Source: an uncultured Prevotellaceae bacterium (lineage in GTDB: Bacteria; Bacteroidota; Bacteroidia; Bacteroidales; Bacteroidaceae). From it: a stretch of 64,000 nt of DNA. The position numbers were made by a program, and so were the translations under genes. Where the stretch lies: positions 1-64,000 of the forward strand of contig CACYYG010000034.1 of NCBI GenBank assembly GCA_902778535.1, written 5' to 3'. Of this stretch, positions 42,912 to 51,925 are shown in pieces. Within the stretch, counting starts at the first letter, position 1, and the number at the start of each line of letters is the position of its first letter. The notes under the pieces were generated by a model. That model saw only the letters and a program-made list of their open reading frames with translations, made no database searches and was not told where the DNA came from.

Positions 42912-43903
42912 CCTTTTCCCTTAAAGAAATATCGGTTGTAAAACCAGCGCAGGAGGAAATACATTGCTAAGCCTGCGAAGAATCCTCCTATGGCGTCGAT
43001 GGCATAGTGCGCCTGAATGTAGAACGTGCCGAAGAACAACAATACGGCAAAGGGCAGGAAGATGTAGAACAGCCAACGGTTGCGGCTCTCCCAAGCGAGA
43101 CACATCACCACCACCGTTACACTCACATGACTGCTGGGGAAGGCTGCCGTGGGGCGCTCGCCAGCATCATGGGTGAATTCCAGAATGTGATAGAAGAATC
43201 CGTCGGTGTATCCGGGGATGGGCAGCGAGAACTGAGGGTCGAGCACATCAAACTCTAACTCTCCGAAATAGTTCTGCAGGTCGGGATAGATGCCGGCAGC
43301 AATATTTTCCAGACCGGCGGCCTTGAAATAGAACTGCGGACCGGCCACGGGCAGGAAGACGAAAATGACGTAGGAGAGGAAGAATGAAGCAAGGATGATG
43401 AATGTGGTGCGCTCGAACTTTTCATATCGCCAGATGAAATAGAACAACGAGACGCAGACGAACAACGGATAGTAGCTCACATAGCCCATCGTCACCAGTT
43501 CGCTGAAGACAGGCCAGTGGCACACCTCGCTGAAGACCAGTGACGGCTGACAGCCGAAGAGTCCTTCTTCCCATCCGGCAAAGAGATGGTCAAGATTGGG
43601 GAACACTCGGTTCAGCTCATAGGTGTCGGGATACCAGAGGCCAAGCAGCGACATCTGACCCGCAATGCGCAGCAAGATGGTCAGGCGACAGGGCTTCAGG
43701 CGATACAAGCCCCAAAGGGCAAAGGTGACGACAAGAGCCTGAATACGAGTTGATGCCATCAGCCCGATATTGGGCAGACGGCCGCTGTTCACCACAATAA
43801 ACAATGAAGTGGCCAGCAAATAGACCATCATCACCCATTCTACAGGCAGTAATCCCTTGCGGGGATTTTCATCGATTGCAATCAGTTGCCTATAGAACTT
43901 CAT
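42908..43903 (-). CDS. PAP2-superfamily membrane enzyme (inositol phosphorylceramide synthase-like)
   Basis: A 331-residue integral membrane protein with about eight helices. The PAP2 signature appears as FPSSHVSVTVVV (the PSGH-type motif) and HYAIDAIGGFFAG (His and Asp of the third motif), near the C-terminus as in the Aur1/IPC-synthase-like branch. Such enzymes exchange or remove phosphate-linked head groups on lipids. It is the last gene of the phosphonate locus and overlaps the flippase-like gene by 14 nt, so it belongs to that unit. It may transfer or remodel a head group on the final lipid; this is inference. Confidence 0.85.
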   Translation of the reverse strand: MKFYRQLIAIDENPRKGLLPVEWVMMVYLLATSLFIVVNSGRLPNIGLMASTRIQALVVTFALWGLYRLKPCRLTILLRIAGQMSLLGLWYPDTYELNRVFPNLDHLFAGWEEGLFGCQPSLVFSEVCHWPVFSELVTMGYVSYYPLFVCVSLFYFIWRYEKFERTTFIILASFFLSYVIFVFLPVAGPQFYFKAAGLENIAAGIYPDLQNYFGELEFDVLDPQFSLPIPGYTDGFFYHILEFTHDAGERPTAAFPSSHVSVTVVVMCLAWESRNRWLFYIFLPFAVLLFFGTFYIQAHYAIDAIGGFFAGLAMYFLLRWFYNRYFFKGKG

Positions 43904-44972
43904 CCTTTTTCTGCTTCATGTATTCTGAGGGTTCTGTACCGCCAATCTTCATCAGTATCAAACCAATGACAATCCAGATGATTTCACGCACACGACAGAT
44001 GATGCTCTCGAAGATGCCTACCGCCGGCTTCAGACCCAGAGCAGCGGTGGAAATGACAATGCCGCCTTCCTGAACACCGAGTTGCATGGGCAGAAAACCG
44101 ATGATGTTGGCCAGAAAACTGGTGAACGCCAGAATGAGGATGGAGTGGAGGTAGGTAAGTGCCAACCCCGACCATCCGCCACCACAGTCGATGCCGAAGA
44201 GCAGCAGCATGAAGAAGAACTCTGAACTCTGCACCACACGAGAAAAATACTCAAGTATCAGCGCAGAATAGAATGACCGCTTGTTCTGCTTATGAAGATT
44301 GGCTATCTGACGGTCAATCTTATGCAGTGTTCCTGAGTGGCGTTCCAGGAAACGGCGGCTCCAGCCTTTCAGTCCAGGAATTTTCCCCGCCAAACGGATG
44401 CCCTTGACTGCCAGTCCGTGCTTATAGCCCTTGGCGAAGAAATAGAAAGCCAAGAGGAACAGCACGAAGATGAGAGCAAGGATGACGCCTACCATCGTAG
44501 TCATGGGCAGATCGCCCACAGCCACCAATGCCAAATAGATGAAGATGGATATAAACCAGAACCAGAAGTGGGCAAAGATGTGCATCATGGCATAGAGGAT
44601 GACCGACGATGCAGCATGATCCTGACTGATGTTTTTCGAGAGCTCAATGATGCGGTAGGGCTCGCCGCCAAGACCGCCCACAGGCGTGGAGTAGTTGAGT
44701 GCATAGCCAGTGATGGTCAGACGGTAGATGCGCCAGTTGCTGACGTGCTCGTCAGGACTTTTCACACCGTCGATGACACACTTCCACGACCAGGCATTGA
44801 TGGCATAGATAATAATCCAGACACCGACAATTGGAATGAGCCAATAGCCTGCATGACAGAGATGGTCCCATAGCTCGGCAAAGCTGACGTCGAAGGTGAA
44901 CAGCATCACCACCACGGTTATTACGCCAAGTAGGAAGAACAGATTGTTGATTCTTTGCTTAGTCCACTTCAT
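43890..44972 (-). CDS. Flippase-like / lysylphosphatidylglycerol synthase TM family
   Basis: A 360-residue polytopic membrane protein of the UPF0104/LPG_synthase_TM (flippase-like) family. Conserved segments include YALNYSTPVGGLGGEPYRIIELSKN and FMPLMLGVQEGG-like FLPMQLGVQEGGIVI. Family members flip or support synthesis of lipid-linked head groups and glycolipids. It lies between the CDP-alcohol transferase (45 bp) and the PAP2 gene (14-nt overlap), implying a role in moving the locus product across the inner membrane. Confidence 0.85.
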   Translation of the reverse strand: MKWTKQRINNLFFLLGVITVVVMLFTFDVSFAELWDHLCHAGYWLIPIVGVWIIIYAINAWSWKCVIDGVKSPDEHVSNWRIYRLTITGYALNYSTPVGGLGGEPYRIIELSKNISQDHAASSVILYAMMHIFAHFWFWFISIFIYLALVAVGDLPMTTMVGVILALIFVLFLLAFYFFAKGYKHGLAVKGIRLAGKIPGLKGWSRRFLERHSGTLHKIDRQIANLHKQNKRSFYSALILEYFSRVVQSSEFFFMLLLFGIDCGGGWSGLALTYLHSILILAFTSFLANIIGFLPMQLGVQEGGIVISTAALGLKPAVGIFESIICRVREIIWIVIGLILMKIGGTEPSEYMKQKKDEVL

Positions 44973-45017
44973 CGGGAGGGAAGTTGAGAAGTTGAGGAGA
45001 TGTGGAGATGAGTAGTG

Positions 45018-46001
45018 TTATTCAATGCTGTCAGCAATACGGCTGCAGAAAGCCTCATGCCGGCGGATGGTATAGCGGGCAATGAGGTTGACCACAATGA
45101 TTTCAAAGATGAAAATAGCCACGGGAATGTCGAGCAGACAGAACAACAACTGATAGGATGTGCGGAAGTTGAACACAAGCAGGAACACATAATTCAATGT
45201 AGGCTTGGAGTAGCGACAGAACTCTTCTCGTACCGACTCAGGGAAGTTAGCAGTATCGCCATAGCGCTCACGCAGTCGGGCCATGAGACGCTGGAACTGC
45301 GGCGTTACGCGCTCCTGCTGATAAGTGTAGTCGACATACGACCGCTGTATGAGACGCTGCCAGAAATGACCTTTGGCCGGTATCTGGTCGTAGAGTTCCT
45401 GCTGGCGCTTCACATTGTCGAGTTCACTGCCTTTCTCGCCCTTCAGGAAGAAGAGGTGGGTCTGTATATAATAGTCGGCAATGCGCTGTTGGGGAGCGAT
45501 ACCGACCAGGCCCGAGACAGTTGCCAAGATGAAAACCACAATGGTGGCAATGGTCACCGTGGTGGCCGTGTCACTGAGTCCAAGTAGATTGAACTCGATG
45601 TCATGGTGCACATAGAAACGATATACCAGCGCAATGTAGATGGGACCGTACCAGGCATAGCCTGCCAGTCCGTCGAGGATGCGTCCCAGTGCACTCTTCT
45701 TGCCGGTCATGCGGGCCAGCTGTCCGTCGGTATTGTCAAGGATATCTGCAATGAAGAGCAGCAGGATGGCTATCAGATTGTAGAACAGTCCCCATTTACC
45801 CTCATAGTAGAAGCAGCCGTGTGCAAAGAAGAAGGCGCTGGCAGCACCGATAATCATGGAGGCGATGGTGACGGTATTGGGATGAATGCCCAGCTTGGCA
45901 AAGAAGCATGCCCAATAATAGCTGAACGGACGCACAATATGATAGTCCACCCAGTCTTCCGTGTCGGCTGACTTCAGGGTTGCATATACTTTTTCATTCA
46001 T
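45018..46001 (-). CDS. CDP-alcohol phosphatidyltransferase family protein
   Basis: A 327-residue membrane protein. The family motif appears as DNTDGQLAR, then G, then ILDGLAG (about residues 92-117). The first three Asp residues are present, but the fourth, usually the proposed catalytic base (DxxxD), is Gly here, with a Tyr next to it. Members transfer a phospho-head group from a CDP-activated donor to an alcohol, or the reverse. In this locus the expected donor is CMP-aminoethylphosphonate. A long hydrophilic C-terminal part (about 170-270) is unusual. Changed specificity or chemistry is possible. Lies 38 bp after the transaminase gene. Confidence 0.88.
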   Translation of the reverse strand: MNEKVYATLKSADTEDWVDYHIVRPFSYYWACFFAKLGIHPNTVTIASMIIGAASAFFFAHGCFYYEGKWGLFYNLIAILLLFIADILDNTDGQLARMTGKKSALGRILDGLAGYAWYGPIYIALVYRFYVHHDIEFNLLGLSDTATTVTIATIVVFILATVSGLVGIAPQQRIADYYIQTHLFFLKGEKGSELDNVKRQQELYDQIPAKGHFWQRLIQRSYVDYTYQQERVTPQFQRLMARLRERYGDTANFPESVREEFCRYSKPTLNYVFLLVFNFRTSYQLLFCLLDIPVAIFIFEIIVVNLIARYTIRRHEAFCSRIADSIE

Positions 46002-46039
46002 TGTCCTGTTGTTTCGTTACGACGTTATCCGCAATAACG

Positions 46040-47158
46040 TTATTTCAACTTAATCTCAAAATGATCCAGTGCCTGCTGCATCACCACGAAGAAATCGTCG
46101 ATATCCTTTGAGTCGATGGCACCCAGCGCACAGAGGCGGAAGGTGTTCGTGGTGCTGATTTTGCCGGGATAAATGGTGAAGCCACGGTCGTAGCAATAGT
46201 CATGCACTTTCTCGAAACTCCAGTTGGGATCATCGGGATATTTCACTGAAACCACCAGTCCCGACTCAATCTTCGGGTCGATGACGGTCTCGAAGCCCAG
46301 CTCCTTCACTCCCCTGCGGATGGCTTCATAGACACGGCGATGGCGTGCAAACTTCGCCGTTTCACCTTCGGCAAAATATTCTTTCAGCGCCTGAATAGTT
46401 GCGTAGATGGTCTGTACGGGCGGTGTGAAATGCATCTCGCCAGTCTTCTCAAAGTATTCGTATTGCAGGTAAAGGTTGCAATAGTAAGAACGTGTAGGAT
46501 AGTTCTTCGATGCCTCGATGATGGCCTTGCGGCCGATGACGAATGAGAGGCCCGACATGGCCATAAGTCCCTTTTGTGCCGAAGCCATGCAGAAGTCGAC
46601 GTTGTCTTTCACCACATCAAGCGGAATCATGCCCAGCGTAGAAGTGGTGTCGCTGACGAAGATAGCTCCGTGGCTGTGAGCCAAAGCGCCAATCTCGCGT
46701 ATGGGATTCAGTACGCCAGTGCCCGTCTCATGGTGACAGCAGTACACCACAGCCACATCGGGATTGTCGTTCAGCGTCTGCTCCACGGCTTTCAGGTCGG
46801 GCTGTTCGTAGACACTCGATTTGAGGTTGATGTGGGGGATATGGTACATCTGACACACCTCTACGGCCCTTGTGTTGTAGGCTCCGTTGTTTACCACGAG
46901 GATTTTCTTACCCTCGGGCACAAGCGAATTGATGCACACATCGATATTGATGGTTCCGGAACCGCAGAAGAGCACCGATGTATATTCATCCTCCGGAGCA
47001 TGTACGACTTTCAGCAAGTCGCTGCGCAGTCCTTTCATCAGTCCGGCAAACTCCTTCTCTCGCGGACAAATATCGGGTACGACCTGTGCCATTTTCACCG
47101 TGTCGGTCGTTGTGGCAGGTCCGGGATTCAGCAAAACATTTCTTTTAATAGTTTCCAT
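46040..47158 (-). CDS. phnW: 2-aminoethylphosphonate:pyruvate transaminase
   Basis: A 372-residue class V PLP aminotransferase. It starts RNVLLNPGPATTTDTVK, shows CGSGTINIDVCI, HHETGTGVLNPI and the Schiff-base region ASAQKGLM. In catabolic organisms it consumes AEP; next to PEP mutase and phosphonopyruvate decarboxylase it should run in the biosynthetic direction, aminating phosphonoacetaldehyde to AEP. It lies 19 bp after pntC. Confidence 0.93.
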   Translation of the reverse strand: METIKRNVLLNPGPATTTDTVKMAQVVPDICPREKEFAGLMKGLRSDLLKVVHAPEDEYTSVLFCGSGTINIDVCINSLVPEGKKILVVNNGAYNTRAVEVCQMYHIPHINLKSSVYEQPDLKAVEQTLNDNPDVAVVYCCHHETGTGVLNPIREIGALAHSHGAIFVSDTTSTLGMIPLDVVKDNVDFCMASAQKGLMAMSGLSFVIGRKAIIEASKNYPTRSYYCNLYLQYEYFEKTGEMHFTPPVQTIYATIQALKEYFAEGETAKFARHRRVYEAIRRGVKELGFETVIDPKIESGLVVSVKYPDDPNWSFEKVHDYCYDRGFTIYPGKISTTNTFRLCALGAIDSKDIDDFFVVMQQALDHFEIKLK

Positions 47159-47177
47159 ATCTGTTTTTTATTTTCTT

Positions 47178-47900
47178 TCAAATTAAAAACGGCAACACGT
47201 GTTCTTCGGCGTATGCCAGATCATCAGGATCATCTATCTCGTACCACTTCAGTCCGGCCACGTTCAGCACATATACTTTGCGCACCGACTGCGACATTGT
47301 CAGCAGCTCGTACTCATAGCCCAGCTTGGGCTGGTGGTCGACTTTTGCAGCATAGTCTTCACACATCAGTTGGTAGAACGAGGCCGACAGCTTGTGAATG
47401 CCCACCAGTTCGCCCTTGGCATCAAGGTCGGTCTCCACCGTGGAGCAGCGTGTCAGCCGATGGTCGTTGTCATACTCCACATAATACTGATCCTGAAACT
47501 TCGTTACTGGTGTGATCAGCATCACGTCAGGCTCGTCACACGCTAAGAGCGACGTGATGGCTTTTTTCTCAAAGACGAGATCCGACTCCAACAGCAGAAA
47601 GTCGTCCTGCCCGATGACCTCGCGACAGTTGTACAGGGTGTACATGCTGTTGGTCTCGGCATAGCGCGGACTGAACACACATTCTATCTGTGGATAGATT
47701 TCTTTAAGAGCTTCGTAACGCTCCTTGTGGTAGCCGGTGCCGATGATGATGCGGTTGATGCCACAGGCAATAAGCGTCTGGATGCTGCGCTCCACCATTG
47801 AGATGCCGCCGCACTCGACGAAGCCCTTGGGAATATTCTCTGTATACTGGCCAAAACGGGTACCCATACCCGCTGCCATAATGACTGCCGTAGTAACCAT
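47178..47900 (-). CDS. pntC: Aminoethylphosphonate cytidylyltransferase (PntC-like)
   Basis: A 240-residue sugar-nucleotidyltransferase-fold protein. It has AVIMAAGMGTRFG (about 5-17) and IPKGFVECGG, the nucleotide-binding signature. PntC enzymes use CTP and AEP to make CMP-AEP for phosphonolipids or phosphonoglycans. The call rests on family and on its place directly between the decarboxylase (6 bp) and the AEP transaminase (19 bp). Use of phosphocholine or a sugar phosphate is possible but less likely in this context. Confidence 0.85.
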   Translation of the reverse strand: MVTTAVIMAAGMGTRFGQYTENIPKGFVECGGISMVERSIQTLIACGINRIIIGTGYHKERYEALKEIYPQIECVFSPRYAETNSMYTLYNCREVIGQDDFLLLESDLVFEKKAITSLLACDEPDVMLITPVTKFQDQYYVEYDNDHRLTRCSTVETDLDAKGELVGIHKLSASFYQLMCEDYAAKVDHQPKLGYEYELLTMSQSVRKVYVLNVAGLKWYEIDDPDDLAYAEEHVLPFLI

Positions 47901-47906
47901 AGTCTG

Positions 47907-49046
47907 CTAATGCTTGAGGAAGTCCATCAGGGCTTCTTTGTTCTGTATCGGCGTGGTAGTCGGGCGTCCAAGGTCTTTCCTGTTGCCCTTCTTTACGCGA
48001 ATCTCGATCAGCACAGGGCCTTCGAAGGAAGGCAGCTGCAAGGCGGATGATGCAAGCAGGCTTTCCAGTTCATCCTTTGAGCTGACGCTGTACACTTGTT
48101 TGTAGCCCATAGCCTTGGCAATGGCGGGCATATCGACGAGCAGGCCCACGGTGGGCTGGCCTCCTACGGAGTCGTGGGCGCCGTTGTTGAAAACCACATG
48201 CACGTAGTTCTTGGGCTGCATGCTGGCCGTGATGGCCATGTTGCCCATGTGCATAATGGCGGCACCGTCGCCGTCAAAACAGTACACGGGACGCGACGGC
48301 TGCTGCAGCGCGATGCCCAGTGCTATCTGTGACGCATGGCCCATAGAGCCCACAGTAAGGAAGTCGTGACCGTGGCCCTGGCCTTTACGCTCGCGTATCT
48401 CGAAGAGTTCACGGGAAATCATTCCCGTGGTCGACACGACGGCGGCATTAGCAGGCAGTTTCTCCACCACGGTTTCGATGGCTTCTTCGCGGGCAAGCGT
48501 CAGTGTGCTCTCAGCCTTGTTCTTCAGCGTATAGGCGTCGAAGGTGTCTTTCTCAATGACCAAGGCATAACACTCGCTGGTTTTCAGCATATAGTCTACA
48601 GCCGTCTTTATCTGCTTGGCTGCAGCCTCCTCATCCTTGCTCAGCACAGTGTAGTTGATGCCCATCGTGTTAAGCAGGCCAGTAGTCACTTTTCCCTGTT
48701 TGACATGCTGTGGCTCATCATGCACGCCGGGGCGTCCTCTCCAGCCTATCAGCAGCAGCACGGGGATGTTGTACACCTCCTTGTCGGTCAGCGATGCCAA
48801 CGGGTTGATGATGTTGCCTTCGCCCGAGTTCTGCATATAGACCACGGGAATGTGCCCTGTGGCCAGATGATAGCCGGCCGCGATGCCCATAGCGCCGCCC
48901 TCATTGGCTGCAATGATATTCTGCTCATGCGGCAGGGTGTCAGTAATATAGGCACAGATATTTTTCAGCAGCGAGTCGGGCACGCCGGCAAAGAAGTCGA
49001 TGCCGTTCTCCTTCAGTTGTTCAACAAAAAAAGCTGGTCTAAGCAT
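47907..49046 (-). CDS. aepY: Phosphonopyruvate decarboxylase
   Basis: A 379-residue thiamine-diphosphate enzyme that pulls the PEP mutase equilibrium forward by decarboxylating phosphonopyruvate to phosphonoacetaldehyde. The N-terminal PYR domain has GVPDSLLKNI and NEGGAMGIAAGYHLATG. The C-terminal PP domain has GSMGHASQIALG and FDGDGAAIMHMGNMA with the GDG ThDP-Mg motif, and VVFNNGAHDSVGGQPT. Length matches AepY. It starts 5 bp after aepX. Confidence 0.95.
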   Translation of the reverse strand: MLRPAFFVEQLKENGIDFFAGVPDSLLKNICAYITDTLPHEQNIIAANEGGAMGIAAGYHLATGHIPVVYMQNSGEGNIINPLASLTDKEVYNIPVLLLIGWRGRPGVHDEPQHVKQGKVTTGLLNTMGINYTVLSKDEEAAAKQIKTAVDYMLKTSECYALVIEKDTFDAYTLKNKAESTLTLAREEAIETVVEKLPANAAVVSTTGMISRELFEIRERKGQGHGHDFLTVGSMGHASQIALGIALQQPSRPVYCFDGDGAAIMHMGNMAITASMQPKNYVHVVFNNGAHDSVGGQPTVGLLVDMPAIAKAMGYKQVYSVSSKDELESLLASSALQLPSFEGPVLIEIRVKKGNRKDLGRPTTTPIQNKEALMDFLKH

Positions 49047-49051
49047 AACAA

Positions 49052-50371
49052 TTAAGCCTTTTTAGTCCCCGGAATCAGGTTCAGAATCTGCTTGATGGGC
49101 ATGCAATACTGTTCTGAGGCCTCCAGACTGCGGCTGTTCTGCAGGATGCTCTCGGCACATTTCACCATAGCAGGATAGGCCGAGCGCAGCATGTGGTTGG
49201 CATAGATAACGATATTGATGCCCCACGAAGCCAGCTCCTCCTCGGTAAACTGGTTGTAGGTGGTAGGCACAGCCACGATGGGTGTGTGTTTGTCTTTCTC
49301 GCGGAAGCGCAGGCAGAACTCCTTGATGTCGTCGCCGCTCTTGTTTTTCGAGTGAATCATAACGCCGTCGGCACCGGCTGCCACGTAGGCATGGCAGCGC
49401 TCCAGGGCATCGTCGACCGGTTTGCCGGCAATGAGACTCTCACAACGCGAGATGATCATAAAGTCGCGTGTTATCTGTGCGTTTTTGCCAGCCTTTATCT
49501 TATTGCAGAACCCGTCGATGGTATCCTGTGTCTGCACGGCATCGGTGCCGAAAAGCGAGTTCTGCTTCAGTCCCACTTTGTCTTCAATGATGACAGCCGA
49601 GATGCCCAGACGCTCCAATGTGCGCACAGTGAACACGAAATGCTCCACCTTGCCGCCTGTGTCGCCGTCGTAGATGACTGGCTTCGTTGTCACCTCCAGC
49701 GTGTCGTTCAGGTCGTGCAGACGGGTAGTGAGGTCAACAGCCTCGATGTCGGGCTTGCCCTTCGACGTAGAATCGGTGAGCGACGAGGCCCACATGCCGT
49801 CGAACTCGCGATGCTGTCCGTTCACCTCTACCGATGTGTGCTCGGCAATGAGCCCCGTCAGACCGTTGTGCGACTCGAGGATGCGCACAATTGGCTTGGC
49901 AGTTATGAGTCGGCGAAGCGAGGCCAGGCGTGCCTGTGGCGTAACGCCCAGCGAGTCGATTTCCTGTTTCAGCCCAGAGGCCGAGATGCCTTTGGTGTAG
50001 GGAATCTCGATGACTTCGCCGCCCAGCGACTCCATTGTCTTGAACACTTCGTCGCGGATGTACTTGTCGGGGCCGTATTGCCAGTCATCGCCGTGAATGA
50101 TATAGTCGGGCTTGTATTTCAGCAGATTGGGCACATAGCTCCATTCGTCTTGCGGGACAATGCTTGCCACGCCCCTGATGTTTTCGATGACGTTCTTGCG
50201 CTGTTCATAAGTCAGATATGGCAGTCGTTTGTGGGTGGCTATGGCCTTGTCGGTAAAGAGACCGATCATTACATTACCATACTTGGCACCCTCGTTGATG
50301 ATATTGATAAGTCCGGGGTGCATAATGTCGCCTATCATTCCCAGATAGACCGTTTTCTGTGTTTTTTCCAT
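49052..50371 (-). CDS. aepX: Phosphoenolpyruvate mutase with N-terminal cytidylyltransferase-like domain
   Basis: A 439-residue fusion. Residues about 1-135 form a cytidylyltransferase-like domain (YLGMIGDIMHPGL, YLTYEQRKNVIENI, IIHGDDWQYG, ISASGLK). The usual HxGH catalytic motif reads HPGL here, so its second His is missing. Residues about 150-430 are PEP mutase, with the hallmark EDKVGLKQNS and AGADGVMIHSKNK. PEP mutase makes the C-P bond of phosphonopyruvate. I start at ATG 50371 since the promoter (50417-50424) lies upstream of it. It heads the aepXY-pntC-phnW run. Confidence 0.94.
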   Translation of the reverse strand: MEKTQKTVYLGMIGDIMHPGLINIINEGAKYGNVMIGLFTDKAIATHKRLPYLTYEQRKNVIENIRGVASIVPQDEWSYVPNLLKYKPDYIIHGDDWQYGPDKYIRDEVFKTMESLGGEVIEIPYTKGISASGLKQEIDSLGVTPQARLASLRRLITAKPIVRILESHNGLTGLIAEHTSVEVNGQHREFDGMWASSLTDSTSKGKPDIEAVDLTTRLHDLNDTLEVTTKPVIYDGDTGGKVEHFVFTVRTLERLGISAVIIEDKVGLKQNSLFGTDAVQTQDTIDGFCNKIKAGKNAQITRDFMIISRCESLIAGKPVDDALERCHAYVAAGADGVMIHSKNKSGDDIKEFCLRFREKDKHTPIVAVPTTYNQFTEEELASWGINIVIYANHMLRSAYPAMVKCAESILQNSRSLEASEQYCMPIKQILNLIPGTKKA

Positions 50372-50416
50372 TACTGAAAATGTATCCAAAAACTTGATGG
50401 TTTTTATTTCACGGTG

Positions 50417-50424
50417 CAAAATTA
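50417..50424 (-). promoter_or_regulatory. -7 element of aepX
   Basis: TAATTTTG on the minus strand, 45 nt before the aepX ATG. Confidence 0.5.
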
Positions 50425-50466
50425 CGCATTTTTTCTGAATAACGTTGCATTTTGCCTAAAAAACCG

Positions 50467-51492
50467 TTACAGCCAACCGTTCTCCTTATACCACTGAATG
50501 GTCAGCTTAGTGCCCTCCTTCAGTTGATAATGCGGCTCATATCCCAGCTCGCGGCGGGCAGGCTCGATGTCGCAGCGCCAGTTGCGTTGCTTCAGAATGT
50601 GATACTTGTCGTTGTTCAGCGCCGAAATCTTGCCTGTCAGATGTCCCCACTTGTCGCCCAGCCAGGTGATGACACGCAGCACCCAGATGGGTGCTTTTAT
50701 GCGTATCCACCACGGATGGCCCAGTTCTTCGCGGATGAGGTCGCTGAAGGTGGTCGACTGGTAGACCTCGCCGTCGGAGAGGAAGTATTTGCGACCCGTC
50801 TGACCCTTCTCGCAGGCAAGGAAGACGGCCTGCACCACGTCCTGCACATAGACGAAGGTGATGTCCTGACGCTTGAAGCCCACAGCAAAGTCGCTGTGCT
50901 GCTTGATGCTCTTTGCCATGAGGAAATAGTCGCGCTCACGCGGACCATAGACGCCGGTAGGCCTTAACACCACAAAGGGGAACAGCGAAGCACCCTTTTC
51001 CTGCGCCTCGTTGTTGAGGCTGTCCAGCCACTGCTCAGCCTCCAGTTTGCTCTTGCCGTAGGCCGTATTGGGCTGCGGTGTGTCGTCTTCGCGAATCTCC
51101 GTGTAGGGCTGCTGCTCGTGGATGGCACCGAAGATGCTGAGCGAACTGATGTAGACAAAGCGTTTCAGCGGCATCTTCAGCGCCTGAAGTGCGCGCACCA
51201 GATTCTTCGTACCCTCGGTGTTGATGCGGAAGAAGTCTTCCGTGTTCAGACACTTCGTCACGCCGGCGGCATGCACCACGTAGTCAAACTCATGCCCCTT
51301 CAGCTGGCGCTCCAAGTCCTCCTGACTCGAGAGGTTCAGCTCGATGAAGTGGATGCGCTCGTCGGTGAGAAACTGCTTCGAACTGCTCTTGCGCATGGCA
51401 GCCCATGTGTCATAGCCTTGGCGCAATGCTTCCTCGACAATAAAGGAGCCGATGAAGCCGCTGGCGCCGGTCACTAATATCTTCATTTCCAT
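50467..51492 (-). CDS. NAD-dependent epimerase/dehydratase family protein
   Basis: A 341-residue extended SDR protein. The Rossmann motif TGASGFIGSF lies near the N-terminus, the Tyr-Lys pair in NTAYGKSKLEAEQ (about 165), and RPTGVYGPRE follows. It strongly recalls, from memory, Bacteroides epimerase-family proteins linked to sphingolipid (3-ketosphinganine or ceramide) reduction, not sugar epimerases. That likeness needs a search. It has its own promoter and directly precedes aepX on the same strand, which may tie the phosphonate genes to sphingolipid. Start is ATG 51492; ATG 51486 (MKILVTG) is equally possible. Confidence 0.8.
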   Translation of the reverse strand: MEMKILVTGASGFIGSFIVEEALRQGYDTWAAMRKSSSKQFLTDERIHFIELNLSSQEDLERQLKGHEFDYVVHAAGVTKCLNTEDFFRINTEGTKNLVRALQALKMPLKRFVYISSLSIFGAIHEQQPYTEIREDDTPQPNTAYGKSKLEAEQWLDSLNNEAQEKGASLFPFVVLRPTGVYGPRERDYFLMAKSIKQHSDFAVGFKRQDITFVYVQDVVQAVFLACEKGQTGRKYFLSDGEVYQSTTFSDLIREELGHPWWIRIKAPIWVLRVITWLGDKWGHLTGKISALNNDKYHILKQRNWRCDIEPARRELGYEPHYQLKEGTKLTIQWYKENGWL

Positions 51493-51512
51493 CAGATTTC
51501 TTTTTATTTCTG

Positions 51513-51520
51513 CAAAGGTA
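51513..51520 (-). promoter_or_regulatory. -7 element of the SDR gene
   Basis: TACCTTTG on the minus strand, about 21 nt before the ATG at 51492. Confidence 0.6.
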
Positions 51521-51854
51521 AGGATAAAAACCTGTTTGTCCAAATAATAATGCCAAAACTTTCAGAACGGCGCAAAAATATGATTCTCATTAATCAGAGC
51601 AAAAACGCTCCTTTCTTCTGCCCCACCCTTTTGGCAAAACCAAATTGTAAAGATTTATTACCAGGAAAACAGGTCGCTCGGAAATGTCAATCTAGAGAAA
51701 ACAAGGGTGACTCCGACACCCAAAAAGACCTTTTTTTGGCCGTCGGGAAGCACATCGGAAGAGAAAAAACTGCGCACTTCGCGGAAAATGTGCAGCTTTT
51801 CAGCTTCCTCAAGAGCCTATTTGTGAGTTTTTCGAGGTCCTTCAGCATCATAAA

Positions 51855-51925
51855 GAGGCTCCGCATGAAAAAATCTATCGATAGTTTTTTTCAAAACCAT
51901 CATGTTTTTTTTAGCGCAGAGCCTC
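51855..51925. repeat. Large palindromic element, copy 2
   Basis: The CATGA6-TCTATCGATAG-T7-CA core of copy 1 (39626) recurs, followed by TCATG-T8. An outer stem (GAGGCTCCGC at 51855-51864 with GCGCAGAGCCTC at 51914-51925) encloses it. The gap from 51521 to 52158 otherwise shows no convincing gene. Confidence 0.75.

Noticed and set aside
49193..50377. 394-residue plus-strand open frame opposite aepX
   Set aside because: It is the antisense shadow of a gene with clear PEP mutase motifs; the translation has no recognisable domain.
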